Positions 11,557 to 21,690 of a DNA stretch of 64,000 nt are shown one piece after another. Below the pieces are notes generated by a model. That model searched no databases and was not told the DNA's origin. It saw only the letters and a program-made list of their open reading frames with translations. Position numbers and translations under genes: made by a program. Source of the DNA: Vombatus ursinus (Eukaryota > Chordata > Mammalia > Diprotodontia > Vombatidae); contig NW_020954557.1 in the NCBI RefSeq assembly GCF_900497805.2, forward strand, positions 39,287,803 to 39,351,802, given 5' to 3'. Within the stretch, counting starts at the first letter, position 1; every line of letters starts with the position of its first letter.

Positions 11557-12085
11557 TTTCATGGTAGTCTTATGCTGTAATAAATGATGAAGGAGATTCA
11601 GAAAAATATGGGAAGACTTTTATGAACTGATGGAGAGTGAAATGAGCAGGGCCAGGAGAGAAAGAAAGGGAATAAGCATTTATACAGTGCTTACTATATG
11701 CCAGGGATTGTGCTAAGAGCTTTTTTAACAAATATTATCTCAGGAAAATAATTTATATAATAACAACAATATCGTAAACACAAACAACTTTGAAAGTCTT
11801 ACTAAACTGACCTACAGAATGATCACCTGCAATTCCAGAGGACTCACAATGAAACATGTTACCCACTTCCTGATAAAGAGGTGATTGACTCAGATGGCAG
11901 ATAAAATATATACAACATAACAAGTATGACATGGTTAATGTAAGAATTTGTTTTGCTTGATTATACATGTTTGTAGCAAGGGTTTTGTTTTTATTGCTCT
12001 CTCAATGAGTGGGAAGTAGGATGGAAAAAATGTGAACTGAAAATAAAGTTTAATTAAAAAAGAAAAGAATCCTTTGTTAACCTTC
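11557..12085 (+). repeat. L1 3' end inserted in the L2 copy
   Basis: 'gaactgatggagagtgaaat' and 'gagcagggccaggagag', then (after a SINE piece) 'ccagaggactcacaatgaaa', 'gattatacatgtttgtagc' and a 'aaaataaagtttaatt' A-rich end. These are marsupial L1 3' UTR landmarks. Confidence 0.7.
11665..11752 (-). repeat. CORE-SINE/MIR-type fragment inserted in the L1 3' end
   Basis: Reads 'gggaataagcatttatacag', 'tgcttactatatgccaggga', 'acaaatattatctc', the same antisense start seen at 27795. It splits the L1 3' end and gives a third level of nesting here. Confidence 0.65.
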
Positions 12086-12425
12086 AACATGTATCTGAAT
12101 CCTAGCCATCCTTCCAGGCTCAGCTCAGATCTTGCCTCCTCCAGGAAGCCTTCCCTGACCAACCCAATTCATTGCAATCTTTTTCTGTCTCTTTGAAATC
12201 ATATAACACTAATTTTCAGATCCAATTATAAGGAAACATAGGATTATTTAGCACTTAAAACCTGCCTTGTGTTTAGTTAATTTTGTACGTGTATGAAGCA
12301 ATTCTAATAGACTCTACACTACTCAAGTGAAGGAACCATTTTTTAAAATGTTTCATTGTACCTCCCACAGTGACTAGTATAGTTCTTTACACACAAATAG
12401 ATACTCAGTAATATTTGTTGATTAT

Positions 12426-12948
12426 CTGATAGATTAAACTATTTAGGGCAATTATTTTCATGAAACTTACTTTCTAGTCCACTCAGACATCACAAACCAA
12501 TTGATATGAAGTGCCAAACTGAATTTCAACTCATTGAAGATAGAGCTCTATACATGTAGCAGTAGAACAGATTAATTGAAAGATTCCAAATCCAATTACA
12601 GCATATTAAGATTTGCCACCTGAAATATTGGTGCTTTAGGGTTTCTTTAATCTTTTTTTTTTTGTTGTTAGTTTGTTTAGTTTGGGGATGGAGACAACAA
12701 AATCTTTTGGTTAAACTGCCTGATACCTATAAAGCAGTGAAGTCTCCATTCTAGTTTAATCTTTCTCTCTCCTGCCAACTTACTGTCTCTTACACTTCAT
12801 CAGGGTATCTCTAATTATTTCTGTTAGTGTCATAAATTGTAAAAAGAAAATCAGTATTTTGTACAGATGGAGAGCTTTTATCACACTAAGAGGAGGTGAC
12901 TAAGCCTTTGCCTTCCTTACTTCCCAGAAGAGGATCTCCGCCACTATG

Positions 12949-12949
<1 letters not shown>
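12426..12949. other. Unique non-coding DNA
   Basis: No recognised repeat apart from a T run at 12650. Confidence 0.4.

Positions 12950-12982
<33 letters not shown>
12950..12982. repeat. (CA)n microsatellite
   Basis: About 16 CA units. Confidence 0.97.
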
Positions 12983-12987
<5 letters not shown>

Positions 12988-13242
12988 ATTTTAGAAAAAG
13001 GATCTGAGTCATCCTTGCTCATAATGCTGTACTCCTGGGGTTCATTCTTATAAAACAGCTGAGACTGGAATTTCTGAGGAAAAGAGAGTCACATAAGGAA
13101 CAGGGTGCTGGCTCATGCTGCAGGTCTAGGGACAATAAGTTCTTAGCCAGCCTGAGATCTCTGAGAGGCACAACAGTGTAGAAATACTATAGGGAATATA
13201 GGACTGAGTGCTGAAAGCTAGTACGCAGAAAACGCACGTAGA

Positions 13243-13492
13243 TACCTTGAGACAAGAAGATACAGTGGATAGAGAGCGAACCACAGAACCAAAAAGACCT
13301 AAATTCCAGCCTTGGCCACTTGATACATTCTAGCTGTGTTACCCTGGGCAGACTAAACCTCTCAGTGTTCTAGCCAACTCTCCAAATACAAATTGCAAAG
13401 AAGGGGCAAATGTGCATTGGTAAGAATTTCTTCACCTGGGAGTTCCTTATACCAGTGAAATTACAAAGACCAATCCCTATCCCTATATAAAA
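13243..13492 (+). mobile_element. MAR1-like CORE-SINE
   Basis: tRNA-like head ('agatacagtggatagagagc', 'taaattccagccttgg'), 'tgttaccctgggcag', then the characteristic CORE end: 'tgtgcattggtaagaatttc', 'ttcacctgggagttccttat', 'accagtgaaattacaaag'. The same end occurs at 62.7 kb. Confidence 0.75.
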
Positions 13493-14017
13493 TATATATG
13501 GTGGATTGACTTATTTGATAGATAAAGCCTCAACAATAAAATTCATAGCAGGCTTTTGTTGTTGTTATTGTTACACAGGTTTGTACCTGTGATTTCCTTA
13601 CTTTTAAAACTCCCCCCACAAAGGCTATAACTTATAATCTTAAAGAGTTGCCTGAAAGAGTGACCTGAAGGTCACTGATAAAAACAAAGTCCTCTTAGAC
13701 ACCAAAATATTTATAGCAGCACTTTTTGTGGTAGCAGAGCAATAGGTATCAGAGTATGACAAATCAAATTGTGGTATATAGATGTAATGAAGTATTACTA
13801 TGCTGTGAGAAATGACAAATATGATGAATACAGAGAAGCATGGGAAGATTAGCAGGGACTGATGCAGAATGAAATAAGCAGAGCCAAAAAAGCAATGTGT
13901 TCAGCTGTGTCCAACCCTTTGTGACCCCATTTGGGGTTGTGTTGGCAGAGATACTGAAGTAGTTTGCCATTTTCTTCTCCAGCTCATTTTATAGGTAAGG
14001 AAACTGAGACAAACAAA

Positions 14018-14029
14018 GTTAAGTGAGTT
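14018..14029. repeat. Left target-site duplication of the L1-type insertion
   Basis: gttaagtgagtt, matching gttaagtgattt at 16977-16988 in 11 of 12 positions. Confidence 0.88.
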
Positions 14030-14902
14030 GGGAAGTGGGGCCAAGATGGTGGAGTAAAAACAGTGACTTGCTTGAGGTCTCCCCCAAATCCCTCCAAATA
14101 CCTGTAAAAAATGGCTCTAAACAAATTCTAGAGCAGCAGAACCCACAAAAAGACAGAACGAAACAAATTTCCAGCCCAAGACAACTGGATGGTTGATTTG
14201 AAAGGTCTACTGTGCTGGGCTAGGAGAGGAGCACAGTTCAGTGTGGGTGTGCAGGCAGAGACCAGACCTCAGCGACCCTGGAGCAAGCCTCAGGGGACTT
14301 AATCATGGGCAGCTATGGTAGTTTCCAGACTTCTCAATCCACAAATGCCAAAGACAACTTAGAAGGTCAGTAGGAAAGGTCTGTTGGACCAGGGTGAGAG
14401 AAACACTTGGTCCCAGCCCTAGTCCTGACACAGCCCCAGGGCAGCGGCTGCTTCTGAAGCTCTCAGCCCACAGATGGCAGGGGAATCGAGTGGTTGATTA
14501 AAGAGGGATTGCAGGGATCTTTTTACTGGTGCTGAGACAGGATTCTCTTGCTTTGCCTGTGCTTGGATCTGGGTCACAGTTCTAGGTGGCAGTCTTAGGG
14601 TGAGGAGAAGAGCTGATGTGGGGGAGCTTGTAGTGGTGGTGGAGAGGGAATCCACCTCACAGTTTCAAGGCAGAAAAGAGTGCTTGTGGTCACTCATAGA
14701 CCAAAGCCCAGGCCAGGAAAGGAGTAAACACCTTGCGCTTGATCATACCACCTTGGAAGAACTGAAAATTTACAGGTCCCTAGAAGTGTCTCTGAAAACA
14801 GCTGCACAAAACCCCTGAAGTTTGGGACAGTACATTCTCCACACTGGAAGCAGACCTCCTACCTTAACAAAGGGTTTAAAACTCAAGTAATTGGCTGGGA
14901 AC

Positions 14903-15960
14903 ATGAGCAAACAGTGCAAAAAAAGTCAGACCATAGAATCTTTCTTTGGTGACAAAGAAGATCAAAACAGACAACCAGAAGAAGACAACAAAGTCAAAGC
15001 TCCTACATACAAATCTTCCAAGAAAAATATGAATCAGTCCCAGGCCATGGAAGAGCTCAAAAAAGATTCTGAGAAGCAAGTAAGAGAAGTAGAGGAAAAA
15101 CTGGGAAGAGAAATGAAAGTGATGCAAGAAAATCATGAGAAACAAGTCAACAGCTTGCTAAAGGAGATCCTAAAAAAATGCTGAAAAAAATAACACCTTA
15201 AAAAAATAGCCTAACCCAAATGGCAAAAGAGGTCCAAAAAACCAGTGAAGAGAAAAATGCCTTACAAAGCAGAATTGGCCAAATGGAAAAGGAAGTCCAA
15301 AAGCTCACTGAAGGAAATACTTCTTTAAAAATTAGAATGGAGCAAAGGGAAGCTAGTGACTTTTTGAGAAATCAAAATATTGTAAAACCAAACCAAAAGA
15401 ATGAAAAAATAGAAGACAATGTGAAATATCTCATTGGAAAAACAACTGACCTGGAAAATAGATCCAGGAGAGATAATTTAAAAATTATTGGACTATCTGA
15501 AAGCCATGATCAAAAAAAGAGCCTAGACATCATCTTTTAAGAAATTATCAAGGAAAACTGCCCTGATAGCCTAGAACCAGAGGGTAAAATAGAAATTGAA
15601 AGAATCCACTGATCTCCAAAAGAGAAAGAGATCTCCAAAGAAAACTCCTTGGAATATTACAGCCATATTCCAGAGTTCCCAGGTCAAGGAGAAAATATTG
15701 CAAGCAGCCAGAAAGAAATAATTCAAGTATTGTGGAAAGATTTAGTGGCTTCTACATTAAGGGACCAGAGGGCTTGGAATATAATATTCTGGAGGTCAAA
15801 GGAGACAGAATTACAGCCAAGAATCACCTACCCAGCAAAACTGAGCATAATCCTTTAGAGGAAAAAGTGGACATTCAGTGAACTAAAGGACTTTCGAGCA
15901 TTCTTGATGAAAAGACCAGAGCTGAATAGAAAATGCGATTTTCAAATACAAGACTGAAGA
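14903..15960 (+). pseudogene. L1 ORF1 protein, broken
   Basis: ORF1p is the RNA-binding trimeric chaperone of L1. It begins at MSKQCKKSQTIESFF (14903). A charged coiled coil follows (for example KQVREVEEKLGREMKVMQEN, near 15080-15140). The frame stops at 15182-15184 and reopens at 15220 with more coiled coil. The start of the RRM domain is seen as DLENRSRRDNLKIIGL (about 15450-15497). It stops again at 15538-15540. The C-terminal domain is recognisable further on in other frames (15649-15858, RITYPAKLSIIL, and then FRAFLMKRPELNRK). So all three ORF1p domains are present but the frame is broken at least three times. Confidence 0.88.
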
Positions 15961-16121
15961 GAAGCATGAAAAGGTAAACAGGAAAGAGAAATCTTAAGGG
16001 ACTTATTGAAGTTGAACTGTTTACATTCTTACATGGAAAGATGATATTTGTAACTCATGAGGCCTTTGTCAATATTAGGGTAGTGGGAGGGAAAAAATTA
16101 TATGTATATATTGATAGACAG

Positions 16122-16145
16122 ACAGACAGACAGATAGATTGATAG
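16122..16145. repeat. (CAGA/TAGA)n in the HAL1-like element
   Basis: Short tetranucleotide run with CAGA then TAGA-like units. Confidence 0.85.
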
Positions 16146-16976
16146 AGGGCACAGGGTGAGTTGAAGATGAAGGAGTGATATCTAAAAAATAAAATTAAAG
16201 GGTGAGAGAAGATTGTACTGGGAGAAGGAGAAAGGGAGAGGTAGAATGGGGTAAATTATCTCACATAAAATAGACAAGAAAAAGCTTTTACAGTGGAGGT
16301 GAAGTGGGGAAAGGTGAGAGGGAATGAGTAAATCTTATTCTCATCAGATTTGGCTTAAGGAGGGAATAATATACACACTCATTTGGGTATGGAAATCTAT
16401 CTTACCCTACAGGAAAATGGGGGGAGGGGACAAAAGGGGGATGATAGAAGGGAAAGCAGATGGGGGAAGGGGTAATCAGAAGGAAACACTTCTGAGGAGG
16501 GACAGAGTCAAAAGAGAGAATAGAATAAATGGAGTGGGATGGGATGAAAGGAAATATAGTTTGTTTTTTACAACATGACTACTATGGAAGTGTTTTGCAT
16601 AACTACACATGTATAACCTATATTGAGTTGCTTGCCTTCTCAGTGAGGCTGGGTGGGAAGGGAGGAAGGGAGAGAATTTGGAACCCAAAGTGTTAAAAAA
16701 CAAATGTTAAAAATTGTTTTCACATGCAACTGGGAAATAAGATATACAGGCAATGGGGTATAGAAATCTATCCTGCCCTGCAGGAAAACAGAAGGGGAAG
16801 GGGATAAGAAAAGGGGGCAGATAGAAGAGAGGGCAGATTAGGGGAAGGGGTATTCAGAATGCATGCAGTCTTGGGGTGGGGGAACGGGCAAGATGGGGAG
16901 AAAATTTGAAACTCAAAATCTTATGGAAGTGAATATTGAAAACTAAAAATGAATAAATTAATTTAAAAAAAAAAAG

Positions 16977-16988
16977 GTTAAGTGATTT
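16977..16988. repeat. Right target-site duplication of the L1-type insertion
   Basis: gttaagtgattt, partner of 14018-14029. Confidence 0.88.
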
Positions 16989-17479
16989 GCCCAGGGTCAC
17001 ACAACTAATAAGTGTCTGAGGCCAGATTTGAACTCAGGAAGATGAGTCTTCCTGACTCCAGGCCTGGCACTCTACCCATTGCACCATCTAGCTGCACATG
17101 AAAATAATACACACAATGTTTAGAGCAATCTAAAGGGAAAGAATCACCACATATAAAACAATCAAAAGTGAATATTACAAAATTACAGAGAATAAGCATG
17201 ACCCTATGGAGGAGATATGAAAGGAGACATCCTCCATCTCCACTCCTTTATGGAGATGTGAGGTCTACAAGTATATAACATTGCATATATTTTCAGTTTT
17301 TTTCAGTGTATTAATCAGTTTTGCTGATTTTTAAAATCTCCTTATCTTTATTTTTTTTTTAAAACATCTTTTGTTATATGGGATAGGATGCGGGAAGAGA
17401 CTGATACAGGGGAAAATTTAGGCAATGTAAAAACAAAAGATGTAAGTAAAAATTTTCTTTAAAAAAAAAAAAAAGATGC

Positions 17480-17570
17480 CCTGGGTCAGTGCATCAGAGG
17501 GAGGACTTGAACCCAAAGCAGAAGGTCTTCCTGACTCCAAAGCCAGTAATCTATGCATCATGAAGAACCA
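17480..17570 (-). repeat. MIR/SINE fragment, reverse orientation
   Basis: 'gaggacttgaacccaaagca' and 'ggtcttcctgactccaaagc' are the antisense B box and head of a tRNA-derived or CORE SINE; only about 90 bases remain. Confidence 0.55.
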
Positions 17571-17865
17571 CTTCTCACAGCATCATTTAAGCCTTCTGAT
17601 GCAGTCAACTAGATGTGGTCAAAACAGCATTTCTCCATTTAAAAACAAAAGAAAAAAAAATGTCAATATTGCTCCGGTTGCTTTTTTGCCTTTAGTAAAA
17701 ATAGATTCTTCTCCTGAATAAGTACTTTGAAATTAATTTACCTTAAATGTAGTGATTGAAGCAAGTTTTCTTAGACTTCCTTAAAACAAACAAGCATGTT
17801 ATCACGAACATGAAAGACCACTCATACGATCAGTGGATAAACATGAGGCTGTTTAGCCAGCCAAA

Positions 17866-18095
17866 GGGGCAGCAGAAGGGGCGGGTAGCATACCAGGGCC
17901 TGGAGTCAGGAACGCCTGAGTTCAAATCTGACTCAGATACTTACTAGCTAGGTGGCCCTGGGCAAGTCACTCACTCTATTTGCCTCAGTTTCGTCAACTA
18001 GAGAAGGAAATGGCAAACCACTCTAGTATTTTTGCCTAGAAAAACCCAACTGGGGCCACGTAGACTCCGACATGACTGAACGGCTGAACAACAAG
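17866..18095 (+). mobile_element. tRNA-derived SINE with RTE-type tail
   Basis: 'ggggcagcagaaggggcggg', 'ggcctggagtcaggaacgcc', 'tgagttcaaatctgactcag', 'gccctgggcaagtcactcac', tail 'gactccgacatgactgaacg' and an AACAACAAG end. Nearly full length. Confidence 0.92.
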
Positions 18096-18423
18096 AAGCT
18101 AGCAAAAGAGAGTAGGGGAAGGGAGGGAAGCAGAGGTGTGCTGGAGCCAGCTCTAACTTACTTGTTTGTTAAATTTTCAGCTGAGCATTTATACTTCACT
18201 AATCCACTACAAATCAGGGCTTGATTTATTGTTTTGTTGGTTGTCTAGACTTTAAAAAGTATTAATTAATTAGTGACAATTAAATTTAAGTGTTATAGAT
18301 TAAAATTAAAAGTTCCTTCCCACCCTCCCCTGGTTAAACATTTACTCTATTGTTCTATAAACATTGCAGGAGTTCAGAAGAAGGCCCCAGGGAATAAAGT
18401 CATCCCCAGACTGAACCCTGATG
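18096..18423. other. Unique non-coding DNA
   Basis: No repeat recognised; AT-rich around 18240-18320. Confidence 0.4.
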
Positions 18424-18510
18424 ACTAATAATAATAATAAGATTTGTAAAATGCCTTATATCCACTATCTTATTTAAGACTCACAACACTCCTTAGGGAG
18501 CACAGGGGAG
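18424..18510 (-). repeat. MIR 3' fragment with (AAT)n, reverse orientation
   Basis: (ATA/AAT)n followed by 'aaaatgccttatatccacta' and 'tcttatttaagactcacaac', the antisense 3' half of a MIR. Confidence 0.6.
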
Positions 18511-18711
18511 GAGGGGGAACATGACAGTAGTCAAGTGTTTGAAAGGCTGTTACATGTAAGAAGAATAGACTTGTTTATCTTGGCCACAGAGAACCAAACA
18601 AGGAATAATCAGTGGGAGTTGCAGAGGCAGATTTTGGTTTGATGCAAGCAAAAACTCCCTAACAGTTGAAAGTATCCTGGAGTAGAATGTTTCCTCATGA
18701 GGAAATGGGTT

Positions 18712-18726
18712 CCTCATCCCTAGAGG
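18712..18726. repeat. Left target-site duplication of the SINE in CR1
   Basis: cctcatccctagagg, identical to 18955-18969 over 15 bases. Confidence 0.95.
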
Positions 18727-18954
18727 GGTTATTCAGTTACCTTCAGTCCTGTCTGACTCTTTGTGACCCCATTTGGAGTTCTCTTGGCAAAGATACTGGA
18801 ATGGTTTGCCATTTCTCTAGTTGAGGAAACTGAGGCAAACAGGGTTAAGGGATTTGCCCAGGGTCACTCAGCTAGTAAATGTCTGAAACCAGATTTCAGC
18901 CCAGGTCTTCCTGACTTCAGGCCCAGCACTTTATCGACTGCATCACCTAGCTGC
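18727..18954 (-). mobile_element. RTE-tailed SINE, reverse orientation, with perfect TSD
   Basis: 'tctgactctttgtgacccca', 'tctcttggcaaagatactgg', 'ttgaggaaactgaggcaaac', 'gcccagggtcactcagctag', 'catcacctagctgc'. Bounded by an identical 15-bp target duplication, so it is a comparatively recent insertion. Confidence 0.96.
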
Positions 18955-18969
18955 CCTCATCCCTAGAGG
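18955..18969. repeat. Right target-site duplication of the SINE in CR1
   Basis: cctcatccctagagg, partner of 18712-18726. Confidence 0.95.
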
Positions 18970-18999
18970 TACCTAAGAGCAAGTTTGGGTACCTCTATA

Positions 19000-19165
19000 A
19001 CCACAGTATCATAGAATCATAAATTTAGAATTAATGGGAGCTTAAAGGCAATCCAACCCAATTCCCTCATTTTACCAATAAGTAAACAGGCACTGAGAGC
19101 TTAAGTGACTTGCCTGGAATCACAGAGTTAATAAATGACTGAAGCAGAAGCTGATCCCTGGAGCC
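19000..19165 (-). repeat. MIR-like CORE-SINE, reverse orientation
   Basis: 'atagaatcataaatttagaa', 'ttccctcattttaccaataa', 'gcttaagtgacttgcctgga', 'atcacagagttaataaatga': standard antisense MIR order. Confidence 0.8.
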
Positions 19166-19399
19166 ATTTGTCAGGAATGTTGTAGGGAGGATTTGCATTC
19201 TGAGACAAATAGAAATAGATGGTCTTTGAAATCCCTCCTAACTCTGAAATTCTGTGTGTGAGTGGGTGTATTAGTCTTCTGGGGAACTAGACACAAAATA
19301 TACTTTATATTAATGCATCTTTAAATCTATCTTCACTAGTATTTGTAAAATGGAGATCATCTTTCCAGAGGTAATACTCCAACCACCTTGAGGAGACAG

Positions 19400-19517
19400 G
19401 AAGCCTTTCCCACCCTGCTCTTAAATCTAGTGCCTTCCCTCTGTTAATTATTTTCTACTATATATCCCATATATGTTATTGTTGTTCAGTCATGTTTAGT
19501 TGTGTCTGACTCAAAGC
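19400..19517. repeat. L2 3' piece followed by a SINE tail fragment
   Basis: 19400-19478 ('ggaagcctttcccaccctgc') resembles L2 3' sequence on the plus strand. 19480-19517 ('ttgttgttcagtcatgttta', 'gttgtgtctgactc') is the last 40 bases of an RTE-tailed SINE in reverse. Confidence 0.6.
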
Positions 19518-19669
19518 TATCTAAACCAAGTGGATCTGGATGGATCATTTGGCTATTCTCAGGTGACTCACCAAGTTTTGTATCAGATTAATGAAGATAA
19601 GAGTTGTATCCCAGTCACCAGGATGATTCAATTATAGGCCATTATAGTCACATAACTAGAAAGGACTTT

Positions 19670-19750
19670 GCCATCTAACAATTTTCCTCATATCTAATTT
19701 AAATCTTTCAGTCTTTAACCTCAGGCCATTTCTTCTTGCCCTATCTGAAT
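19670..19750 (-). repeat. CR1/L3-type fragment, reverse orientation
   Basis: 'ctcatatctaatttaaatct' and 'ccatttcttcttgccctatc' resemble the antisense CR1 3' region. Short and diverged. Confidence 0.45.
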
Positions 19751-19858
19751 GTGTTTAGCACAAAGCAACTTTTGGTTTTACCTTTTATGAGAGCTCAAAA
19801 TCAGAATCCTACTCACTTTTTTTCTCCCTGGACCACATGCATTGTGCAATCAGAGAGG

Positions 19859-19862
<4 letters not shown>

Positions 19863-19908
<46 letters not shown>

Positions 19909-19918
19909 NNNNNNNNNN

Positions 19919-20003
<85 letters not shown>
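19863..20003. repeat. (GA)n array with an assembly gap
   Basis: (GA)n on both sides of ten N at 19909-19918; the 3' part has two AAGAGAG interruptions. The true length is unknown. Arg/Glu and Ser/Leu frames here are artefacts. Confidence 0.98.
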
Positions 20004-20039
20004 ATGTTTTTTCTCCATCTTCACATCCAAACTTCAAAC

Positions 20040-21020
20040 AGAAAGTGGCCTTATTAAAAGACTGACCAGATGCAGGTATATATCTCTGGGAGTTGTCCTG
20101 GTTTCTTTTTAAATTAGGCAATGGTTATATATCTTGACTAGCACACAAGAGATTTGTGGCAAAAACACTGTTTGTTTCATGTAATTGCTTTTCTTTTAAT
20201 CCCAACCTTAATGTATATCATTCTTGATGCACAGCCTCAAATGGGCTTTGAACTAGGTAATTTCCAATTTTAAATAATGAAAAAAAAAATCCTAGTTTAC
20301 TTTATAGCTTGCCCCAGGATGCTGGGGGCCAAAGGGGCAGCACCAATATAGTAGTTTACCTTTTACCTTGGAACAAGCAGGTAAAAATATTAACAGGGTG
20401 TAATTAGTAAGAGAGGACAAGAAGTTAAAACATATATCGTCAGAACATCTTCAGTGCATTTGTGAGCCTTGATTTTTAAGGCAGTGTTTAAAATAAAAAA
20501 CCATCACAGGACAGAAAAATAGCTACACTTATATCACAGCACACTGAGTTGCAAACCTTTTAATGAAAGGCATAATTCTTAGGCTGTCTGCATCATACTA
20601 TATTCTCATGCAAAACACTTTAATGTGTCCTGTAAATTATCTTGGACTTCCTTAGTATGTATTGCATTTTTTAATCATAGGTGCACAGTTCTATCTTCTA
20701 CTTTGGATGCAGCAGCTCACCGTTTAAGACTTTAAGATGAACTTCCTCCTTACCTTTCTCCCTCCCTAGAAGAGGAGATGAAGAAGGCAGGCCTGTGCAT
20801 TCTTAGCAGCTCATCGTACCTTGACAAAATGCTAAATAGAAAGTGAGTGCAACCAGTCCCTTAAATAGCATGATGGTGCTCAACCATAACTAAGTCACCT
20901 TAAGTGAAGTCATTGCCATCTTCTATATTATGCAATCTTCATACAGGCACTGGGCAGCCAGTTTGCCCTCATTCCTCCCATTCTGTGGAAGAACATTTCA
21001 GAATGGCTAAGAGATCCTTA
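20040..21020. other. Unique non-coding DNA
   Basis: About 1 kb without a recognised repeat. It contains AT-rich motifs such as 'gtgtaattagtaag'. Possible conserved block; not provable here. Confidence 0.4.
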
Positions 21021-21023
21021 ACT

Positions 21024-21243
21024 ACAGCTAGGTGGGGCAGTGGAAAGAACCTTGGGCTAGGAATCAGGAAGACCTGAGTTCAAATCAACTTCAGACACTT
21101 ACTAGCTGTGCAACCCTGCTTGCCTCAGTTTCCTCATCTGTAAAATGAACTGGAGTAGGAAACAGCATATCATTCTAGTATCTTTGCCAAGAAAATCTCA
21201 AGTGGGGTCCCAAAGAGTTGGTCACAACTGAAATAACAGCAAT
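21024..21243 (+). mobile_element. tRNA-derived SINE with RTE-type tail
   Basis: 'acagctaggtggggcagtgg', 'aggaagacctgagttcaaat', 'cctcatctgtaaaatgaact', 'gtatctttgccaagaaaatc', 'gttggtcacaactgaaataa'. Confidence 0.92.
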
Positions 21244-21494
21244 GTGTGCCGTGTAGTTGATTAGGCACGAGAAGACACAAAAAAAGGACAGAAACAGCTT
21301 TAAGTGACTCGCTGAAGGTCCAATGCCAGTAAGTGACAGTGCCGCTAGCATTTAGATCCAGGTTTTCTTTCAATCAAAACAGAGTACGCTTTTCACTACT
21401 ACACATGATTCTTGTGCCTCTAGCTTTTTGATTGTCTGCCTTCTCCTCTGTTCCAATTCAGGCTCTGTCTTCTCTCTCCACTCTAATATTATAT

Positions 21495-21690
21495 TCCTAG
21501 CTCTAAAACTTAGTAGTTGTATAACCCTGGGCAAGGCATTTTGTTTCTGACCATCAGTTTCCTCATCTGTGGAATGGGTGTAATTATGTTTGTACTATAT
21601 AACTTTATTAATTTGTGAGGAGAGTGCTTTATTAACCTTTAAGTACCACAGAAATATAAGTTCTTGTGGTTATTTTCATTATTACTTTCA
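21495..21690 (+). repeat. MIR-like CORE-SINE
   Basis: 'ataaccctgggcaaggcatt', 'cagtttcctcatctgtggaa', then the MIR 3' part ('gagagtgctttattaacctt'). Confidence 0.75.

Larger units (their letters stand above)
11255..12425 (+). repeat. L2-type LINE (ORF2 end and 3' UTR), interrupted
   Basis: 11255-11556 carries 'ctcctgtttaaaaaagcctt', 'gataaacttcag' and 'ttcaagggcttcctcaatct', the sequence encoding the end of L2 ORF2. It resumes at about 12086 with 'cttgcctcctccaggaagcc' and 'ttccctgacc' and runs into a decayed 3' tail ending near 'gtaatatttgttgatt'. The gap is filled by an L1 3' end, so the two parts are one element. Confidence 0.8.
14030..16976 (+). mobile_element. ORF1-only L1 derivative (HAL1-like), complete insertion
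   Basis: A 2.95-kb insertion with an L1-like 5' start ('ggccaagatggtggagtaaa'), a 0.86-kb 5' UTR, an ORF1 region (about 14903-15960), a purine-rich region and a 3' UTR ending in a poly-A run. No ORF2 endonuclease or reverse-transcriptase sequence is present. The sequence passes from the region just before ORF2 ('gatgaaaggaaatatagttt', compare 49.3 kb) straight into 3' UTR at about 16565. The 3' UTR holds a repeated block: 16384-16510 resembles 16756-16890. Both ends carry the target duplication, so this is one whole insertion. Half-L1 (HAL1) elements of this layout are known in mammals. Confidence 0.88.
13893..17097 (-). mobile_element. RTE-tailed SINE, reverse orientation, split by an L1-type insertion
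   Basis: The left part (13893-14029) is the antisense RTE tail and body: 'tgtgtccaaccctttgtgac', 'cccatttggggttgtgttgg', 'ttctccagctcattttatag'. The right part (16977-17097) continues exactly where it stopped: 'gatttgcccagggtcacaca', 'gatgagtcttcctgactcca', 'gcaccatctagctgca'. The break is a target-site duplication of gttaagtgagtt / gttaagtgattt around the inserted element. Confidence 0.93.
13699..17475 (+). repeat. Old L1 3' end, split by a nested SINE
   Basis: 13699-13892 carries L1 ORF2-end/3' UTR sequence ('caaaatatttatagcagcac', 'aatgaaataagcagagcc'). It resumes at 17098 with 'aaaacaatcaaaagtgaata', 'ttacaaaattacagag' and 'ggagatgtgaggtctac', and ends at about 17475 in 'gtaaaaacaaaagatgtaag' plus an A run. 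Everything between is a SINE with an L1 derivative inside it, so this is the oldest layer of the nest. Confidence 0.8.
18560..19260 (+). repeat. CR1 LINE 3' end, interrupted by a SINE and a MIR
   Basis: 'agacttgtttatcttggcca', 'gttgcagaggcagattttgg', 'aaaaactccctaacagttga', then after the insertions 'tgtcaggaatgttgtaggga' and 'aaatccctcctaactctgaa'. This is the same 3' region as at 8731-9012. The SINE (18727-18954) has clear target duplications. A MIR (19000-19165) lies further on. Confidence 0.83.

Noticed and set aside
19736-20121. Frames rich in Arg-Glu or Ser-Leu around the (GA)n array
   Set aside because: Pure dinucleotide-repeat translations that also cross an N gap.
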